Positions 15,532 to 23,560 of a stretch of 64,000 nucleotides of DNA are shown piece after piece. This stretch comes from JAGVSR01 sp031413815 (GTDB lineage Bacteria; Pseudomonadota; Alphaproteobacteria; Rhizobiales; Hyphomicrobiaceae). How positions within the stretch are numbered: position 1 is the stretch's first letter; every line of letters begins with the position of its first letter. The stretch covers positions 76,669-140,668 of the forward strand of contig JANOFU010000037.1 of the NCBI GenBank assembly GCA_031413815.1, in the 5' to 3' direction. The notes under the pieces were generated by a model that did not search any database, was not told where the DNA came from, and saw nothing but the letters and a program-made list of their open reading frames with translations. The translations under genes were made by a program, and so were the position numbers.

Positions 15532-16086
15532 ATGAATATTCACGCACCAGTGCGGATGACCGTAGACGAGTTTCTGGTCTGGGCTCTTGACCGGCCCGGC
15601 CGGTATGAGCTTGTCGATGGGGTGGTGTACCAGATGTCGCCAGAACGGGCATTACACGCAGAAGTTAAACATGCGGTCTGTTGTGCTCTGAAGGCTGCCG
15701 TCAGAAAGGCGGCAATTGCATGCTTTGCGATGCCAGACGGCATGACCGTTCGCATTACCGACAAAACAGCGTTCGAGCCCGATGCACTCGTTTACCTTGG
15801 CCCACGCATGGGTCCGAAAGACGTGGAAGTTAAAACGCCGGTGATCGTCGTGGAAGTGTTGTCGCCCAGCACACGGGGCTACGATAGCGGTGGAAAACTC
15901 ACCGGTTACTTCTCGGTGGCAGGCATTCATCACTATTTGATTGTCGATGCAGACGAAAAGACGGTCGTTCATCATAGGCGGCAGTCGACGGATAAGATTG
16001 CAACCGAGATCCGCCGCGACGGCGATCTCGTCCTCGATCCGCCTGGGTTGATCGTTCCTGTCGCGGATTTGTTTGCGATTGATTGA
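15532..16086 (+). CDS. Uma2-family (DUF820) putative endonuclease
   Basis: 184 residues of the Uma2 family: GRYELVDGVVY at the start, EPDALVYLG and VIVVEVLSPSTRGYDSGGKL in the core, and a short VADLFAID end. The Asp, Glu and Lys of these blocks match the PD-(D/E)XK nuclease core. Uma2 proteins are common as scattered, often multi-copy genes in cyanobacteria and other bacteria; their targets are unknown. It interrupts the que cluster and has no obvious toxin or antitoxin partner. Confidence 0.9.
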   Translation: MNIHAPVRMTVDEFLVWALDRPGRYELVDGVVYQMSPERALHAEVKHAVCCALKAAVRKAAIACFAMPDGMTVRITDKTAFEPDALVYLGPRMGPKDVEVKTPVIVVEVLSPSTRGYDSGGKLTGYFSVAGIHHYLIVDADEKTVVHHRRQSTDKIATEIRRDGDLVLDPPGLIVPVADLFAID

Positions 16087-16104
16087 CAGGCGCGGCTCCG
16101 CCCC

Positions 16105-16809
16105 TCAACCGGTCCGGCCGGCTCGCCACGTCTCCCAACCCTTGGCCCTCAGCTGACACGCAGGACACTTGCCGCAGCCATAACCCCACGCGTTGTGCTG
16201 CGTGCGGTCGCCCAGGTAGCAGGTGTGGGTGTGCTCAATAATAAGCCTGGTCAACGACGGACCGCCGAGATCGTCCGCCATGGCCCATGTGGTGGCCTTA
16301 TCAACAAACATCAGCGGTGTTTCGATCGTCACCGGTCGATTCAGACCCAAGGAGAGCGACTGTGCCAAGGACTGGATCGTCTCGTTCCGGCAATCCGGGT
16401 AGCCTGAGAAATCCGTCTCGCACATGCCGCCGACGAGAGTTGAAATTCCGCGGCGGTATGCGAGAGCCGCAGCGTAGGTGAGGAACAACAGATTGCGTCC
16501 CGGCACAAAGGTCGTCGGCAGACCGGATGCGGCATAAGCGATCTCAGTGTCGCGCGTCAGAGCGGTGTCGGAAATGCTGCCCAGCGCGGGCAATTGTAGC
16601 ACCGTATCGCCGCCAAGCCGTGGACCCCACGTGTCGTGTTTGGCAAGCTCGCGCAAAACCACGTCGCGCTGGATCAGTTCGACCGCGTGCCGCTGGCCGT
16701 AGGCAAAGCCCACGGTTTCGACACGGTGATAGCGCTGCAACGCCCATGCGAGGCACACGGTCGAATCCTGACCGCCGGAAAATAGAACGAGGGCTGAAGT
16801 CTGAGCCAC
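16105..16809 (-). CDS. queC: 7-cyano-7-deazaguanine (preQ0) synthase
   Basis: 234 residues. The ATP pyrophosphatase loop is FSGGQDSTVCL near the N-terminus; the C-terminal zinc site is formed by the cysteines in HTCYLG and GCGKCPACQ. QueC converts 7-carboxy-7-deazaguanine with ammonia and ATP to preQ0, the substrate of QueF. It is convergent with the Uma2 gene, leaving 18 bases between the two stops. It is transcribed apart from queE-queD, so the pathway is split in at least two units here. Confidence 0.97.
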   Translation of the reverse strand: MAQTSALVLFSGGQDSTVCLAWALQRYHRVETVGFAYGQRHAVELIQRDVVLRELAKHDTWGPRLGGDTVLQLPALGSISDTALTRDTEIAYAASGLPTTFVPGRNLLFLTYAAALAYRRGISTLVGGMCETDFSGYPDCRNETIQSLAQSLSLGLNRPVTIETPLMFVDKATTWAMADDLGGPSLTRLIIEHTHTCYLGDRTQHNAWGYGCGKCPACQLRAKGWETWRAGRTG

Positions 16810-17004
16810 GAGGCGGTAATTCCTGAGCAGCGGCGGCGGAGTTCGAACGCCGATCTAGCCGCAAACTGCCCGACGGGGTAGGGCGAAATCGCCCCTGGGG
16901 TCTTTGCGACCGACGGGGCAGGGTCTACAACCCGCGGATATTGGTGCCAGGAGCTTTGATGCGCAACCCGGCATCCTAATCAACGCCCATCGAGCAGGAC
17001 ACCC

Positions 17005-18294
17005 ATGACCGCCATCGTCGATATCATTGGTCGCGAAATTCTCGACAGCCGCGGCAATCCGACGGTTGAGGTCGATGTCGTGCTGGAGGACGGCGCCATG
17101 GGCCGCGCAGCCGTTCCGTCGGGCGCGTCCACGGGCGCACATGAGGCGGTTGAACTTCGAGATGGCGACAAGGCTCGCTACATGGGCAAGGGCGTCACCA
17201 AGGCCGTCGATGCGGTCAACGGCGAAATCTATGACGCGCTGGCCGGCATGGATGCCGAAGACCAGCGCGGCATTGACGCGGCAATGATCGCGCTCGATGG
17301 CACGAAGAACAAGTCGCGCCTCGGTGCGAATGCTATTCTTGGCGTTTCGCTCGCCGTGGCTAAGGCGGCGGCTGAGACCAGCGGATTGCCGCTCTATCGC
17401 TATGTCGGCGGCGCTTCGGCGCACGTCCTGCCCGTGCCAATGATGAACATCATCAATGGTGGCATGCATGCCGACAACCCGATCGACATCCAGGAATTCA
17501 TGATCATGCCAGTCGCCGCCTCAAGCGCGGCTGAGGCCGTGCGGATTGGCGCGGAGATCTTTCACACTCTGAAGAAGGGCTTGAAGGACGCAGGCCACAA
17601 TACGGGCATCGGCGACGAAGGCGGGTTTGCGCCGAACCTCAAGAGTGCCGACGAAGCGCTTGGCTTCATCATGACGTCGATCGAAAGGGCGGGCTACACG
17701 CCCGGCGTCGACGTCATGCTGGCACTCGATTGCGCGGCCACCGAATACTACAAGGACGGTAAGTACCGTCTTGAGGGCGAGGGCAAAGTTCTCGACAGCG
17801 AGGGCAACGCGAAGTATCTGGCGGACCTCGCCGCGCGGTTCCCGATCATCTCCATCGAAGACGGCATGTCGGAAGACGACTGGGCCGGCTGGAAAGCGCT
17901 CACCGAGTTGATCGGGAGCAAATGCCAGCTCGTCGGCGACGATCTGTTCGTCACCAACACCGAGCGCTTGCAGCAGGGCATCTCGCAGGGCATCGCCAAC
18001 TCGATCCTGGTCAAGGTCAACCAGATCGGCTCGCTGTCGGAGACGCTCGACGCCGTCGCCATGGCCCAGCGCGCGGGGTACACGGCCGTCATGTCACACC
18101 GGTCGGGCGAAACGGAAGACTCAACCATTGCCGATCTCGCGGTCGCCACCAACTGCGGACAGATCAAAACCGGATCCTTGTGCCGCTCTGACCGCCTCGC
18201 CAAGTATAACCAACTCATTCGCATTGAGGGCGAATTGGGCGATGTGGCGCGGTATGCGGGCCGTTCGATCCTGCGGTCACGGGCTGGCACATAA
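17005..18294 (+). CDS. eno: Enolase
   Basis: 429 residues, the full length of bacterial enolases. Visible blocks: REILDSRGNPTVEVD at the start, SGASTGAHEA loop, GDEGGFAPNL, the magnesium ligands in ALDCAATE, IEDGMSEDDW and VGDDLFVTN, the catalytic lysine in ILVKVNQIG, and SHRSGETED. It interconverts 2-phosphoglycerate and phosphoenolpyruvate and is also an RNA degradosome partner in some bacteria. An AGGA sits a few bases before the ATG. A FtsB/DivIC-like gene follows, the usual order in alphaproteobacteria. Confidence 0.98.
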   Translation: MTAIVDIIGREILDSRGNPTVEVDVVLEDGAMGRAAVPSGASTGAHEAVELRDGDKARYMGKGVTKAVDAVNGEIYDALAGMDAEDQRGIDAAMIALDGTKNKSRLGANAILGVSLAVAKAAAETSGLPLYRYVGGASAHVLPVPMMNIINGGMHADNPIDIQEFMIMPVAASSAAEAVRIGAEIFHTLKKGLKDAGHNTGIGDEGGFAPNLKSADEALGFIMTSIERAGYTPGVDVMLALDCAATEYYKDGKYRLEGEGKVLDSEGNAKYLADLAARFPIISIEDGMSEDDWAGWKALTELIGSKCQLVGDDLFVTNTERLQQGISQGIANSILVKVNQIGSLSETLDAVAMAQRAGYTAVMSHRSGETEDSTIADLAVATNCGQIKTGSLCRSDRLAKYNQLIRIEGELGDVARYAGRSILRSRAGT

Positions 18295-18315
18295 CAGTTT
18301 TTTGAAAATCGAACG

Positions 18316-18714
18316 GTGTTTTACCCGGCCTTAAGTCTCTTCGGGTACACGTCAAACCGTTCCCGGATCTCTTGCTGCGTAACGACGAACAACCCCGTGC
18401 TGCGTCCCACCATTCATGATTGGCGTTCGAGGCTGCGACAGGCCTTTGTGCTGCTTTGCGGCCTGTCCTCAACAGCCTACTTCTCCCATCACGCACTCTA
18501 TGGCCGCCACGGCCTCGAGGCCCGATCAGCAATGATCGAACGCTCCGATCTCGTCGAGTTCGAGATCCGCAGCCTCGAGGCCGTGCGCTCCAAGCTCGCG
18601 CACGATGTGGCGCTGCTGTCCCCCGAATTGCCCAATCCCGATCTTGTCGAAGAGATTGCCCGTGATGTGCTCGGCTACGTTCACCCCGATGACCGCGTGC
18701 TGCGCAGGGAGTAG
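18316..18714 (+). CDS. Septum formation initiator (FtsB/DivIC-like) protein
   Basis: The conserved part has one transmembrane helix (FVLLCGLSSTAYFSHHAL) followed by GRHGLEARSAM and a coiled coil (LEFEIRSLEAVRSKLAHDVALLS), then a short DLVEEIARDVLGY segment: the FtsB/DivIC layout. Such proteins link FtsL and FtsQ at the division site. It lies 21 bases after eno, the usual position. The start is uncertain: the GTG at 18316 gives an unusually long N-terminus, and the GTG at 18397 would give a 105-residue protein closer to family length; neither has a clear ribosome site. Confidence 0.85.
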   Translation: MFYPALSLFGYTSNRSRISCCVTTNNPVLRPTIHDWRSRLRQAFVLLCGLSSTAYFSHHALYGRHGLEARSAMIERSDLVEFEIRSLEAVRSKLAHDVALLSPELPNPDLVEEIARDVLGYVHPDDRVLRRE

Positions 18715-18821
18715 CGTGGCTTTGGCAGATCGCGGCGTTGGTTGTTCTTGCAGCCTGGGTTTTGACGCCTTAGGTGTGGGTTAAAGCCCGTGCAGCGGGA
18801 CCCGATCATATGAGGTGGCGC

Positions 18822-19139
18822 ATGGCCTCTGAAGACCATCAAGAGTTGGAAATCCCCGACGGCATTGTCGACGCCGATGTGGCGATTGAGGTGCTGCGTA
18901 CGTGGGTCGCCGACGGCGCCCTACACGTGATTTTTGACCCCGATACCTTTCGTGACAGTCCTGGCGAGTGGGGCCGCATGCTGGCCGACATCAGCGGCCA
19001 CATCGCCAGCGCTATCGCTCTGCAGGGCAACTTGACGGAATCGGAAGCTTCACAAGCGATTTCGGAGGGCTATGACCGTGGCCTTGTCTCGCAGGGCCGC
19101 CAGCGCAGCGGCAAACTCAAAGGCCGCACGAAGCACTAA
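18822..19139 (+). CDS. DUF5076 family protein
   Basis: 105 residues from the ATG at 18822, with GAGG about seven bases upstream. The sequence has the DUF5076 pattern: LEIPDGIVDADVAIEVLRTWVADGALHVIF followed by WGRMLADISGHIASAIA. The C-terminus is basic (RQRSGKLKGRTKH). The family is found in alphaproteobacteria and its function is not known. No signal peptide. It stands downstream of the FtsB-like gene but separated by about 107 bases without a clear terminator. Confidence 0.75.
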   Translation: MASEDHQELEIPDGIVDADVAIEVLRTWVADGALHVIFDPDTFRDSPGEWGRMLADISGHIASAIALQGNLTESEASQAISEGYDRGLVSQGRQRSGKLKGRTKH

Positions 19140-19154
19140 AGGCGTCTGACCCCA

Positions 19155-19832
19155 TCACGGCCCTTCACCGTAACGGGCGAGTGCTAAGCGATCGGCAACT
19201 TCAATGGCGCCGCGCGAGGTGTGAATCCAGCCCTTACGTTCCCATTCGCGCAAGTAGCGGCTGATGACTTCTCGCACGCTGCCGAGGTCCAACGCCAATT
19301 GTTGATGTGTCGTCGCGACGATGCCGGTGTCGCCAGCTTCCGCCAGCAGTTTGCGCGCGAGGCGCAGATCGAGACTGGTGAACGCAACTTCATCGACGAG
19401 CATGATGAGGCTGGACATCAGCTGCCCATAGTTGTCGAGCACGAACTGCCGGAAGGGTTGGGATGCCTGCATCAACTCATGAAACGTTTGCGCAGGGATT
19501 GCAGCTAACGTTACAGGAACTTCGGCGACGCTTTCGGCGGGAAACGAACGGCCTGCCAGCAGGCACGATGTGGTCAAAACGCAGGTCTCGCCGGACCCCA
19601 CCCGGTACAGCAGAATTTCGCGGCCGGTTTCCGAAGCCTTAAAGATCCGGGTCCGGCCTTCGAGGCACATCACGTAAGACGGGCAACTTGCACCTTGCCG
19701 GTAGGCGACCTCGCCTTCTGCGAGATGCTTGAACGTCAGCACAGCGCGCGCACGCTGCAAATGTGCAGGCTCCATCTGGGCGAGGCCGGGAAACAGGGTC
19801 AGCCACTGATCGGCGAGGGTGGTGTTCAGCAT
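19155..19832 (-). CDS. Crp/Fnr-family transcriptional regulator
   Basis: 225 residues from the ATG at 19832. An N-terminal cyclic-nucleotide-binding-like domain (FKHLAEGEVAYRQGASCPSY, GREILLYRVGSGETCVL) is followed by the dimer helix and a C-terminal winged helix (HQQLALDLGSVREVISRYLREWERKGWI). It lacks the N-terminal cysteine set of FNR, but has a CVLTTSC pair in the sensor domain and other Cys residues, which could sense thiols or redox state; that is inference. Target genes are not evident. It is divergent from the lipoprotein gene at 20093. Confidence 0.92.
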   Translation of the reverse strand: MLNTTLADQWLTLFPGLAQMEPAHLQRARAVLTFKHLAEGEVAYRQGASCPSYVMCLEGRTRIFKASETGREILLYRVGSGETCVLTTSCLLAGRSFPAESVAEVPVTLAAIPAQTFHELMQASQPFRQFVLDNYGQLMSSLIMLVDEVAFTSLDLRLARKLLAEAGDTGIVATTHQQLALDLGSVREVISRYLREWERKGWIHTSRGAIEVADRLALARYGEGP

Positions 19833-20006
19833 GGCGCTGGGCAATCCCGGTTTCTGGTGGTGAGGCGGTGGCAGACTTTCATAGGTCGGCGGGTCACTCT
19901 AATGGGCTCGCCACGCCCTCGGGAAACGTGCAGCCAGCAGGGCACACGCCGCTTCTGTCCACAGATTCGGAGGTGTCAATCCCATTCCATCAACGTCATC
20001 CCCAGC

Positions 20007-20023
20007 TGTCACATCTTGTGGCA
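20007..20023. promoter_or_regulatory. Possible Crp/Fnr-type operator
   Basis: TGTCACA (20007-20013) and TGTGGCA (20017-20023) are inverted with one mismatch around a three-base centre. It lies in the divergent region between the Crp/Fnr regulator gene and a lipoprotein gene. Such a site is plausible for this regulator, but the spacing is not that of the classic site. Confidence 0.25.
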
Positions 20024-20092
20024 CGCTCAATAGCAGCCTTAGAAGTGTGCAGGGTAGCCTATTGATCCGGCAAATTGGGGTGGGGGATAAAC

Positions 20093-20656
20093 ATGGTCCG
20101 CGCAAATTCGATGGCACTTTTTGTGCTCGGGACGGGATTACTGGCGGGTTGCGCTAGCGACAACACCATTCTGGGTGGCAGCGCCGTCACGACATCGTCG
20201 GTGGCACCGGCTGCTTCCGTTGCTGTCGCACCGGGTGCAATGATGCCAAAAGTCGATCCGGCCTGCGTCGCGCTCACAGCGCAGATCGATACGCTCCGCA
20301 AAGATGGCGTGACCGAGCGGATTGAGAAGGTATCGGCTGGCAAAACAAAGACCGTCAGCGTCAAGCGCGCGTCGCTGGTCAAAATGACGGAACTGGATAA
20401 AGCCAACGCGGAATTCCAGGCCAAGTGCTCGACCTTGACGCCGAAACCCGCTCAGAGCGCAGCCGTCGCTCCGGCCGCAACGGGTTCGCCGACATCAGCG
20501 CTCGTTCAGCCGGTCACATCAGCTGTCGCCAATCGGGCCGCACAATCGATTGGTCAAACCTCCGTAAACAATGCAGCCACAGCTTCAGCCTCAGCGATCG
20601 CTCCAACCGCTGCAGCGGCAGGTGCACCGGTTGCTGCACAGGCGGCCAAACCTTAA
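20093..20656 (+). CDS. Lipoprotein with a two-cysteine domain and Ala-rich tail
   Basis: 187 residues from the ATG at 20093, which follows GGGGGA closely. The N-terminus is a lipoprotein signal with lipobox LLAGC. After a Ser/Thr/Ala linker comes a domain of about 60 residues starting at CVALTAQIDTLRKDGV and ending at the second Cys (FQAKC), then a long Ala/Pro/Ser tail. The same domain is found in the lipoprotein encoded 278 bases downstream, so the two are paralogues. No known family recognised. A terminator follows. Confidence 0.78.
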   Translation: MVRANSMALFVLGTGLLAGCASDNTILGGSAVTTSSVAPAASVAVAPGAMMPKVDPACVALTAQIDTLRKDGVTERIEKVSAGKTKTVSVKRASLVKMTELDKANAEFQAKCSTLTPKPAQSAAVAPAATGSPTSALVQPVTSAVANRAAQSIGQTSVNNAATASASAIAPTAAAAGAPVAAQAAKP

Positions 20657-20692
20657 ACCGGGACCAGAACACGGTTGCCCTGGGACGATGAG

Positions 20693-20728
20693 AACGCCTG
20701 CCAGATCCTTGGGAGGCGTTTTCTATTT
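20693..20728 (+). terminator. Intrinsic terminator of the first lipoprotein gene
   Basis: AACGCCT (20693-20699) pairs with AGGCGTT (20714-20720), with an inner CCA/TGG, followed by a T-rich tail TTCTATTT. Confidence 0.8.
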
Positions 20729-20934
20729 CAGTGAGCGCTTTGCCATTGTTTTGCTCAAAGTGGCCGCTTGAGTGCGGTAGACCGCATAGAGCTTGCCACT
20801 GGCGTGGGTGCAATCGGCGGATGGTGCTGCTTCCCGGCCACACCCGAGCCTGCAGGGGTTGCGGTCATAGGGTGTGTGTGGTGAAACGCAAATTGGATTT
20901 GGATTCCGGCAGCGGGCACGTGCGGAGGTTTCGG

Positions 20935-21228
20935 GTGAGGCGACTGAGGGCAGCGGCGCGATGGGCTGTAGTTCCAGCGTTGGCGATCTTGATGGCGGGG
21001 TGCGCATCATCCGGCGGTGATCCGGGTGCCAAAGCTCTTCCGGTCGGGGAAACCTGCCAAACCTTGCGCGGCCAGTTGGACAGGCTGCTCGGCAAGGGCG
21101 TTCAGGGCAATGTTGAAGCGCTCAGCGCCGGGAGAAAGCTATCGCCGGCCGCACGCGCCGATGCGGAGAGCTACAACCGGATACTCAATCAATATTTGGG
21201 CGCCCGCTGCCACGTTGCTCCAGCGTGA
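20935..21228 (+). CDS. Small lipoprotein, paralogue of the upstream lipoprotein
   Basis: 97 residues from the GTG at 20935, chosen because GGAGG is placed six bases before it and the protein then begins with an Arg-rich signal and the lipobox LMAGC. The mature part carries CQTLRGQLDRLLGKGVQGNVEALSAGR and ends at a second Cys (GARC), the same plan as CVALTAQIDTLRKDGV...SAGK...AKC in the protein at 20093. The Ala-rich tail is absent. Likely outer-membrane-anchored; function unknown. Confidence 0.75.
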   Translation: MRRLRAAARWAVVPALAILMAGCASSGGDPGAKALPVGETCQTLRGQLDRLLGKGVQGNVEALSAGRKLSPAARADAESYNRILNQYLGARCHVAPA

Positions 21229-21330
21229 GACGGGGCTGACACCGGGGTTGCGCAACGGTGCCGCCTGAGACACTCTCCGGACACACCAACAACCGAGGCC
21301 GCGCACAGCCGCTGAGATAGGGGAACGCCC

Positions 21331-21627
21331 GTGGATCAAGTCGCCGGATACTGGGAATACATGCAACGGCCTGAGGTGTTCCCTTGGGTGGTCATGGTGT
21401 TCAACGGCTTGGTGGCGGGGTGGCTTGCCGGCATGCTGCTCGGAGGCGGCGGTCTCATCCGCAATCTTTTAGTCGGAATTGTTGGGTCATTTCTAGGAGC
21501 GGTTCTCGTCCAGGCTGGATTGCTCAAGTTGCCGTTCACGACGGGCTTCCCAATCGGCGATCAAATCGTGGTGTCCACAATCGGCGCGCTGATTGTGATT
21601 GTAATCGCGCGCATCATCGCCAGGTAA
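21331..21627 (+). CDS. GlsB/YeaQ/YmgE-family membrane protein
   Basis: 98 residues with three hydrophobic segments and the family motif GWLAGMLLGGGGLIRNLLVGIVGSFLGAVL, ending IGALIVIVIARII. The family (transglycosylase-associated protein) is small, stress-linked in several bacteria, and of unclear function. The start is the GTG at 21331 with AGGGGA upstream. It does not appear to be co-transcribed tightly with its neighbours, though the RatA-like gene starts 38 bases after its stop. Confidence 0.88.
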   Translation: MDQVAGYWEYMQRPEVFPWVVMVFNGLVAGWLAGMLLGGGGLIRNLLVGIVGSFLGAVLVQAGLLKLPFTTGFPIGDQIVVSTIGALIVIVIARIIAR

Positions 21628-21665
21628 CACTTTCAGAGTGGCCGCCGCCGCGGCGGGAGCGCGAC

Positions 21666-22136
21666 GTGCCGACGTTCAAGACCATTCGCCGTGTTCCCTA
21701 CAGCGCCGAACAAATGTTCGCCTTAGTGGCGGATGTGGAGCAGTACCCGCAGTTTTTGCCGCTGTGTGACAGCCTCACCGTCAAAAGCCGGCAAACGCTA
21801 GCTGAGGGCGACGAGGTCGTCGCCACCATGGGCGTCGGCTACAAGGCGATCCGCGAGGTCTTCACCACGCGCGTTCTCTTGAAGCCAGATCAGCGCCAAA
21901 TCCTCGTCGCGTATCTCGACGGCCCATTCAAACATTTGGACAATCGGTGGACATTTGTGCCGAGGGACGGCGGATGCGACGTTGATTTTTTTATCGACTA
22001 CGGTTTCAAGTCGCCCTTCCTCACCCTGCTCATGGGGGGATTGTTTGACACTGCGTTCCGGCGCTTTTCTCAAGCCTTCGAAGAGCGCGCGGGCGTTGTC
22101 TACGGCCGCCCCAGCACTGCCAAACCGGCTGTTTAG
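21666..22136 (+). CDS. RatA/COQ10-family START-like protein
   Basis: 156 residues from the GTG at 21666. The family pattern is VPYSAEQMFALVADVEQYPQFLPLC at the start, a central LDGPFKHLDNRWTF segment and CDVDFFIDYGFKSPFL, with a helical end. These START-fold proteins bind ubiquinone (COQ10) or, as RatA in E. coli, inhibit 50S/30S joining. In alphaproteobacteria the COQ10-type role in respiration is most likely; the RatA toxin label is not supported by a partner. It converges on the pentapeptide gene, overlapping its stop by four bases. Confidence 0.92.
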   Translation: MPTFKTIRRVPYSAEQMFALVADVEQYPQFLPLCDSLTVKSRQTLAEGDEVVATMGVGYKAIREVFTTRVLLKPDQRQILVAYLDGPFKHLDNRWTFVPRDGGCDVDFFIDYGFKSPFLTLLMGGLFDTAFRRFSQAFEERAGVVYGRPSTAKPAV

Positions 22137-22939
22137 TTCACGTCCTTGGGCCAGTTATGCGCTTCAGCCCGGCTGGCGAGGGTCTCAAGACCCTTTGCGT
22201 CTTTCAAAATTGCGCCGTCAAAATCAGCGTCTTTGACGTCCGCCCCGGTGAGATCAGCCCCCGTCAAATCAGTTTTTGAGAGATCGGCGTTGTGCAATTT
22301 TGCGCCGGACAGATTGGCACCCTTGAGATTGGCAAACCGGAACGACACGTACGTGAGGTCCGAACCGGCGAAGTTGGCGCCTTCCAGCATCGAGCCTTCC
22401 ATCTCCGTGCGAAACAAGTCTTCGATGAACCCGGTCTTGCCGAACGGGGCGAGCGAGGCATTGCCAAAGTTCGCCCTGGTAAAGTTGATCCGGCTCAACT
22501 GGCCAAAAATTTTAGCGCCAGAGAAGTTCGCTTCAATAAAACTCGGCGCGTCGCGCGCATCGGTTTGATCCCGGGCCGTTCCCGTTGACGGCCGCAGAAT
22601 GCTCGTATCGGACAAATTGGCGCCATCAAACTTTGTGCCGATAATGTTTGCGCGATCGAGGTTTGCCGCATTGAGGTCAGAACCTGTGAGATTTGCACCC
22701 GACAAGTTCGCACCAAACAACCGCGCGCCGCTCAACTTGGTTTTCTTGAAGTTGATCGTCGATAGATCGAGGTCTTCAAGGTTGCGGCCGCTGAGATCGA
22801 GAGGCATTGCGGCATTTGCCTTGAATAACTGTTCGGTCAGTTCTCGCGCCGTCATGTCGGCCGCATGAACCGCTGAGCAGACCACGCCATACGCGAGCAC
22901 CGCGACCGCGAGTTTCTGAGCCGGGAAGCCACGCGCCAT
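22133..22939 (-). CDS. Exported pentapeptide-repeat protein
   Basis: 268 residues from the ATG at 22939, which overlaps the stop of the CinA-type gene (TGATG), so the two are probably translationally coupled. A signal peptide ends near AVHAAD. The rest is two blocks of pentapeptide repeats of the A(D/N)LxX type (for example GARLFGANLSGANLTGSDL and KGANLSGAKLHNADLS), which fold as a right-handed beta helix, separated by an irregular region near the middle. Location is probably periplasmic; no function is known. Confidence 0.9.
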   Translation of the reverse strand: MARGFPAQKLAVAVLAYGVVCSAVHAADMTARELTEQLFKANAAMPLDLSGRNLEDLDLSTINFKKTKLSGARLFGANLSGANLTGSDLNAANLDRANIIGTKFDGANLSDTSILRPSTGTARDQTDARDAPSFIEANFSGAKIFGQLSRINFTRANFGNASLAPFGKTGFIEDLFRTEMEGSMLEGANFAGSDLTYVSFRFANLKGANLSGAKLHNADLSKTDLTGADLTGADVKDADFDGAILKDAKGLETLASRAEAHNWPKDVN

Positions 22940-23436
22940 CAATAAGCTGCTTTCTGTCTGTTCGCGCTCAATGCCGACGTCAGGAGATCGAGGGCGGCCG
23001 CGACACTTTCCAGTCGCACCTCGTGCCGTCCATGATTTCCGAACCGGCACTCCTTCACTACGGTCGCTGCCTTCAATTGGGCCACGGCGAGATAGACCAG
23101 TCCAACAGGTTTTGCCACGGTTCCCCCGCCAGGACCGGCAACTCCGGTCACGCTCACAGCAATGTGCGCGGCAGACCGGCTCAAAGCCCCTTCGGCCATC
23201 GCGATTGCCACTTCGGCGCTGACCGCACCGTGCTGTTCAATGAGGGCGGGGGCAATGCCCAGCAGTTCGCACTTGGCCGCGTTGGAGTAGGTGACGAAAC
23301 CCCTGTCCACAACGCTGGACGAGCCTGGAATTTCAGTGAGCAGGCTTGCGATCAAGCCCCCCGTGCAGCTCTCAGCCGTTGCCAATTTCAACCCCGCGTC
23401 TCCCAGCGCAGTGATGAGGCTCTGGGCCTTGGACAT
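22939..23436 (-). CDS. pncC: CinA-type nicotinamide-nucleotide amidohydrolase (PncC)
   Basis: 165 residues from the ATG at 23436 (a GTG at 23454 would add six). It is the stand-alone CinA C-terminal domain: ATAESCTGGLIASLLTEIPGSS with the catalytic Ser/Lys region, VTYSNAAKCELLG, and VSVTGVAGPGGGT with the glycine loop. PncC deamidates nicotinamide mononucleotide to nicotinic acid mononucleotide in the pyridine nucleotide cycle. The pentapeptide gene is coupled at its end; a terminator stands upstream between it and the MarR gene. Confidence 0.94.
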   Translation of the reverse strand: MSKAQSLITALGDAGLKLATAESCTGGLIASLLTEIPGSSSVVDRGFVTYSNAAKCELLGIAPALIEQHGAVSAEVAIAMAEGALSRSAAHIAVSVTGVAGPGGGTVAKPVGLVYLAVAQLKAATVVKECRFGNHGRHEVRLESVAAALDLLTSALSANRQKAAY

Positions 23437-23484
23437 GAACTCGGGGGGAAACACGCCGGATGTCCTTCGATGGCCGACCGCGAC

Positions 23485-23520
23485 AAAACGAAAACCGGCG
23501 CCTCCCTCGGGAAACGCCGG
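23485..23520 (-). terminator. Intrinsic terminator of the MarR-family gene
   Basis: On the minus strand CCGGCG (23515-23520) pairs with CGCCGG (23495-23500), followed by TTTTCGTTTT. It lies 40 bases after the stop of the MarR-family gene. Confidence 0.85.
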
Positions 23521-23560
23521 CTGAACTCTAGCCCTTCAAGGGACCGGTCTGCAAATCGCC

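Noticed and set aside
16830..16870. tRNA-like GTTCGAAC segment before eno
   Set aside because: Only a short arm resembling a T loop is present; no acceptor stem or anticodon arm can be drawn.
18715..18780. Hydrophobic peptide frame after the FtsB-like gene
   Set aside because: The frame (WLWQIAALVVLAAWVLTP-like) has no start codon and begins right after an in-frame stop.
21666..22136. Toxin of a RatA-RatB toxin-antitoxin system
   Set aside because: No ratB neighbour; the START-fold COQ10 role fits better in alphaproteobacteria.
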